From assembly GCA_036399715.1 (NCBI GenBank), contig DASWMO010000219.1, positions 1-10,581 of the forward strand: a DNA stretch of 10,581 nt, given 5' to 3'. A program made the position numbers and the translations under genes. This document shows, in pieces, positions 1-10,581 of this stretch. The stretch comes from DASVSE01 sp036399715 (GTDB lineage Bacteria; Bacteroidota; Rhodothermia; Rhodothermales; Rubricoccaceae). The notes under the pieces are model-generated. The model did no database searches and was not told the DNA's origin. It saw nothing but the letters and a program-made list of their open reading frames with translations. Position 1 is the stretch's first letter. Each line of letters starts with the position of its first letter.

Positions 1-813
1 TACCTCCCGGACGGCGATCCGAAGCACCGGCTGAACCTGTTTCTTCCCGCGGCGGGCTTACCGCCCGAGCCGACGGTCCTGTTCGTGCACGGTGGCAACT
101 GGGACTCGGGCGACCGTGACCTCGTCGTCGGCGGGCGCGACGTGTACAACAACGTCGGGCGCTATCTCGCCGGACACGGCATCCCGACGGCCGTCGTGAG
201 CTACCCGTTCGCGTCCGTTCCGGGCGGCGCGGCCGTGGACTGGAGAGCCGAGGCGCGCAATGTGGCGGCGGCGATGGCGTACGTGCAGCGGGAGCAGACG
301 GCGTGGGGCAGCCGCGGCATCGTCGGGATGGGCCACTCGGCGGGGACGCACCTGGTGCTCCACGCCGCGCTCAACCCCGCCTTCCGCGACGCGCTCGGCG
401 GCGCGCGCGTCTGCGGCCTCGTCCCGGCCAGCGGCGCAGGCCTCGACCTCACCGCTGAGGGCGCCTTCGTCGGCGACACGTACGACTTCTTTTCGTCTCG
501 CTTCGCGCCCGACCGCGTGACGCGGACCGAGCCGCCAGCCGCCCCGGCCGACTGGCAACTCGAGGTCTCCGTCGTGCCCTTTCTCACGCCCGAGACGCCG
601 CCGATGTTGATCCTCCTCGGAACGGGCGAAAGCCCCGGCCTCCAGCTCCAGTCGCGCCTGCTGAACGAGGCGCGGCAGGCGCGCGGCATTCCAGGCGAAC
701 TGGTGAGCGTTCCGGCCCGAAGCCATGCCCTGGTCGTGCCGACGCTAAGCCGGGACGACCGCGTCGCCGGCCCGGCTGTCGTTGCCTTCGTGAAGGGGCT
801 GACCTGCGGCTAA
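1..813 (+). CDS. Alpha/beta-hydrolase, esterase/lipase-like, 5' end outside window
   Basis: The reading frame is already open at base 1, so the N-terminus is missing; the ATG at 85 lies inside the conserved core and is not the start. The visible part has the layout of the carboxylesterase/BD-FAE-like alpha/beta-hydrolases. An oxyanion-hole motif HGGNW (His codon at 88) is followed by a nucleophile elbow G-H-S-A-G (Ser codon 337-339) and a C-terminal S-H-A-L with the probable catalytic His at 724-726. The strand before the acidic residue reads LILLGTGES, where most relatives have an Asp; here the candidate acid is Glu (628-630). Such enzymes hydrolyse ester bonds of small or carbohydrate-linked substrates, but nothing here fixes the substrate. 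A signal peptide cannot be judged. It ends 23 bases from the convergent dehydrogenase gene. The fold is confident; the specific activity is unknown. Confidence 0.85.
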   Translation, partial: YLPDGDPKHRLNLFLPAAGLPPEPTVLFVHGGNWDSGDRDLVVGGRDVYNNVGRYLAGHGIPTAVVSYPFASVPGGAAVDWRAEARNVAAAMAYVQREQTAWGSRGIVGMGHSAGTHLVLHAALNPAFRDALGGARVCGLVPASGAGLDLTAEGAFVGDTYDFFSSRFAPDRVTRTEPPAAPADWQLEVSVVPFLTPETPPMLILLGTGESPGLQLQSRLLNEARQARGIPGELVSVPARSHALVVPTLSRDDRVAGPAVVAFVKGLTCG

Positions 814-836
814 CCGAGGCCCACGCCGCGGAGCGT

Positions 837-1745
837 TCATCCGACCGGCGCGTTGGCCGGGTCGGAGGCGCGCTGGAAGCGCAGCTTCAGCACGCCCGCC
901 GGCTCCTTCTTGACTGACGCCTGGACCTCGTCGCCCGGCATCCCGTGCACGATCGTCGTCGCGCCGTCGACGAGCCAGAGCGCGCCGGTGACGTAGCTCG
1001 CCTCGTCGGAGGCGAGGAAGGCGTAGACGTTGGCGACCTCCTCGGTCGTGCCGCGGCGCCCGAGGGCCGTCGCGCCCAAGAGCGTCTTGACGGTCTTCTT
1101 GTCCATCGGACCCGTCTCGGCGTGCGTCCAGCTCGTGTCGATGGGGCCGGGGCAGACGCAGTTGGCGCGGACGCCGTACTTGCCCTGCTCGCCCGCGACG
1201 CCCTTCATGAGTGCATGGATGTACGCCTTCGTCGGGCCGTACGGCGCGAACATTGGCGAGCCGTTCCAGCCTGCCTCGGAGCCCGCGGAGACGATGTTGC
1301 CCGCCGTCTTCTGAAGCTGCGGCAGGGCCGCACGCGTCATGTGGTAGGCCGTGTAGATGTTGTTGTGGACGAGCTTTTCGAAGTCCTCGTCCGGAAACTC
1401 GTGCAGCTCTGCCAGCTTGGGCAGCACCCCCGCATTGTTGACGAGCACGTCGAGCTTTCCGAAGGCGTCGACGGCGGCCTGCACGCACGCCTCGGCTGCC
1501 GCCCGGCTACCCACGTCGCCGATGTAAGTCGCGACCTGAACGTTCGGGTACTGCTCCCGAATGTCGGCCGCGACCTCGTCGATGGGGTCCTTCGGAAGCC
1601 CGTTCAGCAGGACGTTCGCGCCCTCGTAGGCAAACTTGTGGGCGATAGCTTCGCCGATGCCCGTTCCGGCCCCGGTGATGATGGTGGCTTTTCCAGCGAG
1701 GCGGCCCGTCTTGGGCGTGGGAGGTTCGGATCCGAAAAGGGACAT
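837..1745 (-). CDS. Short-chain dehydrogenase/reductase (SDR family oxidoreductase)
   Basis: This is a 302-residue classical SDR with a Rossmann fold, expected to be a cytosolic NAD(P)(H)-dependent oxidoreductase of an alcohol or carbonyl substrate. Visible motifs are the dinucleotide-binding T-G-A-G-T-G-I-G (24-31), N-N-A-G (103-106), Asn129, and the catalytic Ser156, Tyr169 and Lys173 (Y-G-P-T-K), with Ser and Tyr 13 apart as usual. The P-G motif follows in CPGPIDTSW. The residue after the second strand (NGLPKD) is not a clear NAD or NADP determinant. I chose the ATG at 1745 over the in-frame ATG at 1784 because the extra 13 residues (MPRSAALPLPCPD) look like translated leader. About 35 residues beyond the usual SDR core (VHGMPGDEVQ onwards) form a short C-terminal extension. 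The gene is transcribed divergently from gnd. A functional link to it is possible but not shown; the substrate is unknown. Confidence 0.95.
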   Translation of the reverse strand: MSLFGSEPPTPKTGRLAGKATIITGAGTGIGEAIAHKFAYEGANVLLNGLPKDPIDEVAADIREQYPNVQVATYIGDVGSRAAAEACVQAAVDAFGKLDVLVNNAGVLPKLAELHEFPDEDFEKLVHNNIYTAYHMTRAALPQLQKTAGNIVSAGSEAGWNGSPMFAPYGPTKAYIHALMKGVAGEQGKYGVRANCVCPGPIDTSWTHAETGPMDKKTVKTLLGATALGRRGTTEEVANVYAFLASDEASYVTGALWLVDGATTIVHGMPGDEVQASVKKEPAGVLKLRFQRASDPANAPVG

Positions 1746-1930
1746 GTCGGGGCAGGGGAGAGGGAGGGCGGCGGACCGGGGCACGCTGGCTTCCGTTCCA
1801 CCGCCGCGCCCGATCAGGGGAATCCCGACCGGTTGCAGCCCGCGCCGACGCGAGCGGAATCCTTCGGGCCAGCCCGGTCGTCTGTCGGGCGCGGCCGTCC
1901 CGCTCTCCGCCTTCCGTCTTCCGATCTCTC
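1746..1930. promoter_or_regulatory. Divergent intergenic region between the SDR gene and gnd
   Basis: This 185-base spacer must carry the start signals of two divergent transcription units, the SDR gene on the minus strand and gnd-zwf-MBL on the plus strand. I found no convincing sigma-70 boxes and no Bacteroidota-type TAnnTTTG element. Both genes lack a Shine-Dalgarno sequence. Instead each coding strand is pyrimidine-rich just before its ATG: 28 of 33 bases at 1898-1930 for gnd, and 24 of 29 at 1746-1774 read on the minus strand for the SDR. The regulatory role is inferred from position only. Confidence 0.4.
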
Positions 1931-3487
1931 ATGTCAGACCTTTCCCTCGGCGTCGTCGGCCTCGGCGTGATGGGCCGCAACCTCGCCCTCAACGCGCTCG
2001 ACGCCGGCGTCACCGTCGCGGGCTTCGACCTCGGCGAGGCGGCCACGACCGGCTTCCAGGAAGAGGCTGGCGGACGCGCCGCGGCCTCCACGACCGATGT
2101 CGCGGCGTTCCTCGCCGCCCTCCCCGCCCCGCGTGCGCTCCTGGTGATGGTCCCCGCCGGCAAGCCCGTCGACTCGGTCCTCGCCAGCTTCGCGCCGCAC
2201 CTCACGCCCGGCGACCTGCTCATCGACGGCGGCAACTCGTTCTTCAAGGACACCCAGCGCCGGCAGGCCGAGATGGACGCGCTCGGGCTGCACTTTATGG
2301 GCATGGGCGTCTCGGGTGGCGAAGAGGGCGCGCGCCGCGGGCCGTCCATGATGCCCGGCGGCCCCCCCGAGGCGTACGCGCGCGTCGCGCCCGTCCTGGA
2401 GCGCATGGCCGCGCGCGTGAACGGCGAGCCGTGCGTGGCGCACCTCGGCGCCGGGGCCGCGGGCCACTACGTCAAGATGGTCCACAACGGCATCGAGTAC
2501 GCGCTGATGCAGCTCATCGCCGAGGCGTACGACCTGCTCAAGCGCGGTGCGAGACTGGGCAACCTCGACCTCGCCGCCGTCTTCACGCGCTGGAACGAAG
2601 GCCCGCTCCAGTCCTTCCTTGTCGAGATCACGGCCGACATTTTCGACCACCCCGACACGACGGCCGTCGACCCGGCCGCGTCGGGCGCGAGCACACCGCA
2701 CGAGGCCCTCGGGGCCGAGTCGCACTCGACCGACGCCCCGGGCACGGGCGGCATCGCCGGTGCGACGGCCGCGGCCGGCCTCGGCGACGCGGCCACGCCC
2801 GCCGAGGTCCGCTATCTCCTCGACGCCATCGCCGACACGGCCAAGCAGAAGGGGACCGGCAAGTGGACGAGCCAGGACGCGCTCGACCTCGGCGTGCCGG
2901 TCCCGACCATCGACGCCGCCGTGAGCGCGCGCTACCTCTCGGCCCTCAAGTCTGAGCGCGTTGCCGCCGCTGCTCTGCTCGGCGAGCCCGACCGGCACGT
3001 TGGCGGGGGCCGCGACGCGCTCGTGGACGCCCTCGAAGGCGCACTCCATGCGGCCTTCCACGTCGCCTACGCCCAGGGTTTCGCCCTTCTGCGTGCCGCT
3101 AGCGACGCCTACGCGTTCGATCTCGACCTCGGCGAGGTTGCGCGGATCTGGCGCGGCGGGTGCATCATCCGCGCGGCCATGCTGGAGACGTTCCGCGCCG
3201 CGTTCGCGGAGCAGCCCGACGTCCCGAACCTGCTCGTCGCGCCGGCGGTCACGGCGGAGGTCCGACGGAGCCAGGAGAGCCTTCGCGAAGCCGTCGCGCA
3301 GGCCGCCCGCGCTGGCATCCCGACGCCCGCGCTCTCGGCCTCGCTGGACTACCTCGACAGCTACCGATCCGCCTGGCTGCCGGCCAACCTCGTCCAGGCT
3401 CAGCGCGACTACTTCGGCGCGCACACGTTCGAGCGGACCGACCGCGAGGGCACCTTCCACGCCCAGTGGCTCCCCGCCGGGCTCTAG
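1931..3487 (+). CDS. gnd: 6-phosphogluconate dehydrogenase, decarboxylating
   Basis: Catalyses oxidative decarboxylation of 6-phosphogluconate to ribulose 5-phosphate with NADP+ (family knowledge), the third oxidative step of the pentose phosphate pathway, in the cytosol. The N-terminal Rossmann motif is G-L-G-V-M-G (10-15). The DGGNSFFKDT and SGGEEGARRGPSMMPGG signatures follow, then the active-site segment HYVKMVHNGIEY with Lys182 and Glu189, the substrate-binding KGTGKWTSQ in the helical domain, and the C-terminal QAQRDYFGAHTFERTDREG. The protein has 518 residues against about 470 in most bacteria. Most of the excess is one Ala/Gly/Ser/Thr-rich insert at about residues 239-294, where E. 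coli Gnd has roughly eight residues. The insert stays in frame and is flanked by well-conserved sequence, so it is not an obvious frameshift. The start fits the family N-terminus (SDLSLGVVGLG). zwf follows after 79 bases. Confidence 0.98.
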   Translation: MSDLSLGVVGLGVMGRNLALNALDAGVTVAGFDLGEAATTGFQEEAGGRAAASTTDVAAFLAALPAPRALLVMVPAGKPVDSVLASFAPHLTPGDLLIDGGNSFFKDTQRRQAEMDALGLHFMGMGVSGGEEGARRGPSMMPGGPPEAYARVAPVLERMAARVNGEPCVAHLGAGAAGHYVKMVHNGIEYALMQLIAEAYDLLKRGARLGNLDLAAVFTRWNEGPLQSFLVEITADIFDHPDTTAVDPAASGASTPHEALGAESHSTDAPGTGGIAGATAAAGLGDAATPAEVRYLLDAIADTAKQKGTGKWTSQDALDLGVPVPTIDAAVSARYLSALKSERVAAAALLGEPDRHVGGGRDALVDALEGALHAAFHVAYAQGFALLRAASDAYAFDLDLGEVARIWRGGCIIRAAMLETFRAAFAEQPDVPNLLVAPAVTAEVRRSQESLREAVAQAARAGIPTPALSASLDYLDSYRSAWLPANLVQAQRDYFGAHTFERTDREGTFHAQWLPAGL

Positions 3488-3566
3488 TCCCCAGCGCCGC
3501 CACTCCCGGATGACCGCGCCGCGCACCTACCGGCGCGGCGCTTCCGACTCTCTTTCCTGCCGCCCG

Positions 3567-5120
<1,554 letters not shown>

Positions 5121-5124
5121 CCCG

Positions 5125-6261
5125 ATGCCTACCCCCTCACGCGTCGCGGTCGGCGCCCTCGCGGCCGCCGGTTCTGCCGCCGGCGCTCTCGCCCTGCCCA
5201 TCTTCGGCGGGACGCCCCGCGGCGCGCGCCTCGCCCGGATGCAGGCCTCGCCGAACTGGCACGGCGGACGCTTCCGCAACGCCCTGCCCGCGCTCACCTC
5301 GCCCTCGGCCCGGACGATCCTGGACTTCTGGACGACGGGCCGCGCCGTCCGCACCCCGACCGCGCCGGTCCCGACCGTGACGCGCACGCGGGCCGACTTC
5401 GACGCCCCGAGCGACCTGCGTCTGACGTGGCTCGGGCACTCCACGACGCTCATCGAGATCGAGGGCCGGCGCTTTCTCACCGATCCCGTCTTCGGCCCGA
5501 CGGCCTCGCCCGGCCGCGCCTTCGGCGTCGCGCGCTTTTTCGAGCCCCCGCTCCCGCTCGACAGTCTGCCCGATCTCGACGCCGTCGTGCTCTCGCACGA
5601 CCACTACGACCACCTCGACATGGGGACCGTCCGGCGCCTCGCCGGCCGCGTGCCGCGCTGGATTGCGCCGCTCGGTGTCGGGGCGCACCTGGAGCGGTGG
5701 GGCGTGCCCCCGGAGCGCATCACCGAACTCGACTGGTGGGACGAGACGACCGTCGGCGGCGTCCGCCTCGTCTGCACGCCCGCGCGCCACTTCTCGGGCC
5801 GCGGCCTGACGAACCGCGACGGAACGCTCTGGTCCGGCTGGGCCTTCGTCGGCGACCGCCACCGCGTCTACTCGACCGGCGACGGCGCCTTCAGCCCGGA
5901 CTTTGCCCGCGTCGGCGAGCGCCTCGGCCCGTTCGACGCGGCCCTCGTCGAGATCGGGGCCTACTCCGCGGCGTGGCCGGACGTCCACATGGGCCCCGAG
6001 CAGGCCGTGCAGGCGCACCTCGCCGCCCGCGGCGGCCTCCTCATGCCCGTCCACTGGGCGACGTTCAACCTCGCCTTCCACGGCTGGACCGAGCCCGTCG
6101 AGCGCCTCCTCGTCGCCGCCGAGGCGGCGGGTGTCCGCGTCGCCGTCCCCCGCCCCGGCGCGAGCGTCGAGCCCACCGACCCGCCGCCGGTCGAGCGGTG
6201 GTGGCCTGAGGTGCCGTGGCAGACCGCCGACGAGATGCCCATCGTCTCGTCGGGCCTGTAA
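5125..6261 (+). CDS. Membrane-anchored MBL-fold metallohydrolase (UlaG/NAPE-PLD-like, COG2220 type)
   Basis: A 378-residue metallo-beta-lactamase-fold hydrolase. Metal ligands are complete: the H-D-H-Y-D-H motif gives His158, His160, Asp162 and His163, followed by His222 (RHFSG), Asp253 (STGDG) and His310 (PVHW), the layout of a two-metal site. The region from NWHGGRFRN (about 44-52) through FFEPPLPLDSLPDLDAVVLSHDHYDH resembles the branch that includes NAPE-type phospholipase D and UlaG-like lactonases. I can place the branch only loosely and cannot name the substrate. Residues 8-28 are hydrophobic and Ala/Gly-rich with one Arg before them, which suggests a signal anchor or uncleaved signal peptide and an extracytoplasmic catalytic domain. 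The start is 4 bases after the zwf stop, implying co-transcription or translational coupling. It occupies the position where pgl often lies, but the N-terminal anchor argues against a cytosolic lactonase role. Confidence 0.9.
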   Translation: MPTPSRVAVGALAAAGSAAGALALPIFGGTPRGARLARMQASPNWHGGRFRNALPALTSPSARTILDFWTTGRAVRTPTAPVPTVTRTRADFDAPSDLRLTWLGHSTTLIEIEGRRFLTDPVFGPTASPGRAFGVARFFEPPLPLDSLPDLDAVVLSHDHYDHLDMGTVRRLAGRVPRWIAPLGVGAHLERWGVPPERITELDWWDETTVGGVRLVCTPARHFSGRGLTNRDGTLWSGWAFVGDRHRVYSTGDGAFSPDFARVGERLGPFDAALVEIGAYSAAWPDVHMGPEQAVQAHLAARGGLLMPVHWATFNLAFHGWTEPVERLLVAAEAAGVRVAVPRPGASVEPTDPPPVERWWPEVPWQTADEMPIVSSGL

Positions 6262-6270
6262 CCGCCGGCC

Positions 6271-6515
6271 CCGATCCGCTGCGCGATGCCGCTGAATCGT
6301 TTCACAAGCCGCTGAATCGCTGCGCGCTGCCATTGAGGCGGTGTACGCTGTCATTGAATCCTTTCACGGGCCGCTGAACCGCTGCACAGGTCGCTGAACT
6401 GCTGCACGCTGCCAGTGAAGCCGTGTAACCTGCCATTGAGGCAGTGCGGGGCGCCGCCGATTGGCTGCACGGGCCGCTGATTCGATGTACGGCGCCGCTG
6501 ATCGACTGCCTGGCG
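6271..6515. repeat. Degenerate tandem repeat, about 11-12 units of 20-21 bases
   Basis: Eleven full units can be laid head to tail, starting at 6289, 6309, 6330, 6351, 6371, 6391, 6412, 6433, 6454, 6474 and 6495, after a shorter partial unit at 6271-6288. A rough consensus is a first half CCGCTGAATC and a second half CGCTGCACGG, so each unit itself holds two GCTG-centred half units about ten bases apart. Units differ by several substitutions, but TGA (positions 5-7) and TGC/TGT (positions 13-15) are widely kept. There are no unique spacers, so it is not a CRISPR array, and no unit is palindromic. A protein-binding array, a structured RNA leader, or a decayed minisatellite would each fit. Function unknown. 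Confidence 0.85.
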
Positions 6516-6549
6516 GAGCGTCCAGGTACGGCGGATGCCCGTGAGGGCT

Positions 6550-6568
6550 CGGCGGTGACGCACCGCCG
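6550..6568. promoter_or_regulatory. Perfect 8-bp inverted repeat upstream of uvrA
   Basis: CGGCGGTG, a three-base spacer ACG, and CACCGCCG form a perfect hairpin or dyad, ending 76 bases before the uvrA ATG. No T-run follows on the plus strand, so a classic intrinsic terminator is unlikely. It could be an operator for a dimeric regulator of uvrA or a stable RNA stem-loop in the uvrA leader. In DNA this GC-rich, an 8-bp dyad can also arise by chance. Confidence 0.4.
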
Positions 6569-6644
6569 GCACTGCCCGAGGCGTTCGTGGAGAGGAACGG
6601 CGCCACGTGGGGCCGGTACTCACCCGAACGGACACCGACCCCGA

Positions 6645-9680
<3,036 letters not shown>

Positions 9681-9800
9681 GCACCGGGCGGCATGGGTGT
9701 CTACCGTCGAAGACGCCGCGAGCCGCCTCGGCGTGGCTGAGGGCCCAAACCGGCGCCTCGGGCGTGCTGGCACGGCAGTTGGAACGGAAATGTGACGTGA

Positions 9801-9823
9801 GCCGCCCCGGAGGCGGCCTTTCC
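9801..9823 (+). terminator. Possible intrinsic terminator after uvrA
   Basis: GCCGCC, loop CCGGA, and GGCGGC form a perfect 6-bp GC stem (9801-9817) followed by a short T-containing tail CTTTCC. It lies 120 bases after the uvrA stop and 44 bases before the lipoprotein ATG. The T-run is weak, so it may instead be a hairpin in the leader of the next gene. Confidence 0.4.
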
Positions 9824-9867
9824 TGTGGCGCAGCACCCGGCGCACGTTCCCACCTTCCATTGCTGCC

Positions 9868-10536
9868 ATGTCCCGCTTGATCCTCCTCACGGCTGCCGTC
9901 GTCGCCCTCGCCGGCTGTTCCGAGCTCGGCTACGCGCAAGACGTGTACAACCGCATCCCGGGCAGCACGTCGCGCGACCGCTACGAGCGCACCGACGACT
10001 ACGCGCGCACGACCGAGTACCGGCGCATCACATCCGACGCAGCCGATTACGCCCGCCGCGTCGACGACGCGTTGCGCATCGGCAGCGCGCAGGAGCGCCG
10101 CATCCGCGACCTGCTCACGGACCGCACGGCGCGCCTGCTCCAGCGCACGTCGCCGCGCGACCATCAGGCCGTGTACCCGTTCCCGCGCCGCTTCTCGGGC
10201 GACAGCCGCGCTGCGCGCGCCTTCTGGACGACCGCCGACCGCGACATCGAGCGCCTCCTCGACCGCCAAGACGCCGACCTGTACCGCCGCTATGTCCGCG
10301 CTGGCGGCCGGTACGACAACCGCGACTACAACCGCCGGTACGATGGCCAGGACGATCGCCGGTACGACGACCGCGGCCGAGACGACGGGGAACGAGACGG
10401 CGCGACTCGCGACAGCGACCGCCGCACCGCGCCCGCCGCGACCCGCGACGGAGACCGCCGCGCGGATCCCCCCGCGCGCCGCGACGGCGAGTCGCTCATC
10501 GACTGGTACCGCCGCATCGGCAGGACGCCGCGCTGA
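9868..10536 (+). CDS. Putative lipoprotein of unknown function with Arg/Asp-rich C-terminal tail
   Basis: A 222-residue protein that I do not recognise. It begins with a short signal peptide (MSRLILLTAAVVALAGC) ending in a lipobox L-A-G-C with Cys17, so it should be lipidated and membrane-anchored outside the cytoplasm. Residues about 55-140 look helical and contain stretches such as RRIRDLLTDRTARLLQR and RDIERLLDRQDADLYRRY, faintly like periplasmic Spy/CpxP-type helices, but that resemblance is too weak for an assignment. From about residue 148 to 207 the protein is a low-complexity polyampholyte of Arg, Asp, Tyr and Gly, including two adjacent 12-residue repeats (179-190 and 191-202, both opening ATRD-x-DRR). 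It closes with a less biased segment, SLIDWYRRIG. Hairpins flank it, suggesting a single-gene transcript. The leader is pyrimidine-rich and has no Shine-Dalgarno sequence. Confidence 0.8.
   Translation: MSRLILLTAAVVALAGCSELGYAQDVYNRIPGSTSRDRYERTDDYARTTEYRRITSDAADYARRVDDALRIGSAQERRIRDLLTDRTARLLQRTSPRDHQAVYPFPRRFSGDSRAARAFWTTADRDIERLLDRQDADLYRRYVRAGGRYDNRDYNRRYDGQDDRRYDDRGRDDGERDGATRDSDRRTAPAATRDGDRRADPPARRDGESLIDWYRRIGRTPR
10402..10473 (+). repeat. Two adjacent 36-base repeats inside the lipoprotein gene
   Basis: Bases 10402-10437 and 10438-10473 encode two 12-residue units (ATRDSDRRTAPA and ATRDGDRRADPP). Both share GCGAC-CGCGAC and GACCGCCGC blocks, so the similarity is visible in DNA as well as protein, which points to a recent or conserved in-frame duplication in the Arg/Asp-rich tail. 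Confidence 0.65.
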
Positions 10537-10562
10537 GGCGGCTCTGCGAGGTTTCCGCGCCC

Positions 10563-10581
10563 GCTCGACAGTTGGTCGAGC
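10563..10581. terminator. Inverted repeat at the window end, probable terminator (possibly cut)
   Basis: GCTCGAC, loop AGTTG, and GTCGAGC form a perfect 7-bp stem starting 27 bases after the lipoprotein stop. The stem reaches the last base of the window, so it may extend further and any following T-run cannot be seen. Position after the stop favours transcription termination. Confidence 0.55.

Larger units (their letters stand above)
6262..6644. other. 383-base non-coding region between the MBL-fold gene and uvrA
   Basis: This is the longest gap without a gene in the window. It is mostly filled by a degenerate tandem repeat (6271-6515), then a perfect inverted repeat (6550-6568), then about 75 bases of ordinary GC-rich sequence up to the uvrA ATG. 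I see no clear promoter boxes, no SOS-type operator that I can recognise and no Shine-Dalgarno sequence before uvrA. Frames that run through it are interrupted by changes of unit length or by the TGA present in most units, so I do not call a gene here. The uvrA promoter is presumably in this gap. Confidence 0.8.

Noticed and set aside
806..829. Shared terminator hairpin between the convergent hydrolase and SDR genes
   Set aside because: Only a 5-bp GCGGC/GCCGC pair with a 14-base loop and no T-run; chance is likely in this base composition.
1746..1930. Specific promoter boxes for gnd or the SDR gene
   Set aside because: No sequence close to TTGACA/TATAAT or to the Bacteroidota TAnnTTTG element could be found, so only the region is annotated.
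2961..3566. N-terminal extension of the zwf frame back into gnd
   Set aside because: The extra 202 residues are Arg/Ser/Pro-rich shadow sequence overlapping gnd. The real enzyme starts at the ATG at 3567, seven residues before its first Rossmann strand.
6271..6515. CRISPR array
   Set aside because: Units are directly adjacent with no unique spacers, are degenerate and non-palindromic, and no cas gene is in the window.
6444..6644. N-terminal extension of the uvrA frame into the tandem repeats
   Set aside because: The 67 extra residues do not resemble UvrA and include translated repeat units; the ATG at 6645 gives the canonical family N-terminus.
9714..9733. Hairpin just after uvrA (CGCCGCGAG with CTCGGCG)
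   Set aside because: The stem needs a bulged base and has no T-run. The perfect stem at 9801-9817 is the better terminator candidate.

Overview
The window is a GC-rich (by eye about 70% G+C), densely coded stretch of bacterial chromosome. Three things suggest the Bacteroidota/Rhodothermota side of the tree, perhaps a Rhodothermales/Rubricoccaceae-like marine bacterium: starts without a Shine-Dalgarno sequence, the gnd-zwf gene order, and UvrA features. This placement is an inference from style, not a database match. All recognised proteins are housekeeping or ordinary accessory enzymes. I see no phage, transposon, CRISPR, toxin-antitoxin or defence genes, and no tRNA or rRNA.

Layout: 1-813 is the 3' part of an alpha/beta-hydrolase (esterase-like) gene on the plus strand. 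It converges on a short-chain dehydrogenase/reductase at 837-1745 on the minus strand. A 185-base divergent spacer separates that gene from a plus-strand set that is probably co-transcribed: gnd (6-phosphogluconate dehydrogenase, 1931-3487), zwf (glucose-6-phosphate dehydrogenase, 3567-5120) and a membrane-anchored metallo-beta-lactamase-fold hydrolase (5125-6261). gnd and zwf are the two oxidative, NADPH-forming steps of the pentose phosphate pathway. No 6-phosphogluconolactonase lies between or beside them, and the MBL-fold gene takes the place where pgl often sits.

A 383-base gap (6262-6644) follows. Most of it is a degenerate tandem array of 20-21-base units (about 6271-6515), followed by a perfect 8-bp inverted repeat (6550-6568). 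Then comes uvrA (6645-9680), the damage-sensing ATPase of nucleotide excision repair. It is complete except that one half of its first zinc site is lost. After a 187-base gap containing a hairpin there is a small lipoprotein gene (9868-10536) of unknown function with an Arg/Asp-rich tail. The window ends in a perfect 7-bp inverted repeat, probably a terminator.

The most noteworthy items are the tandem array before uvrA, the altered UvrA zinc site, an Ala/Gly-rich insert of about 48 residues in Gnd, and the polyampholyte lipoprotein. I found no convincing new multi-gene system.
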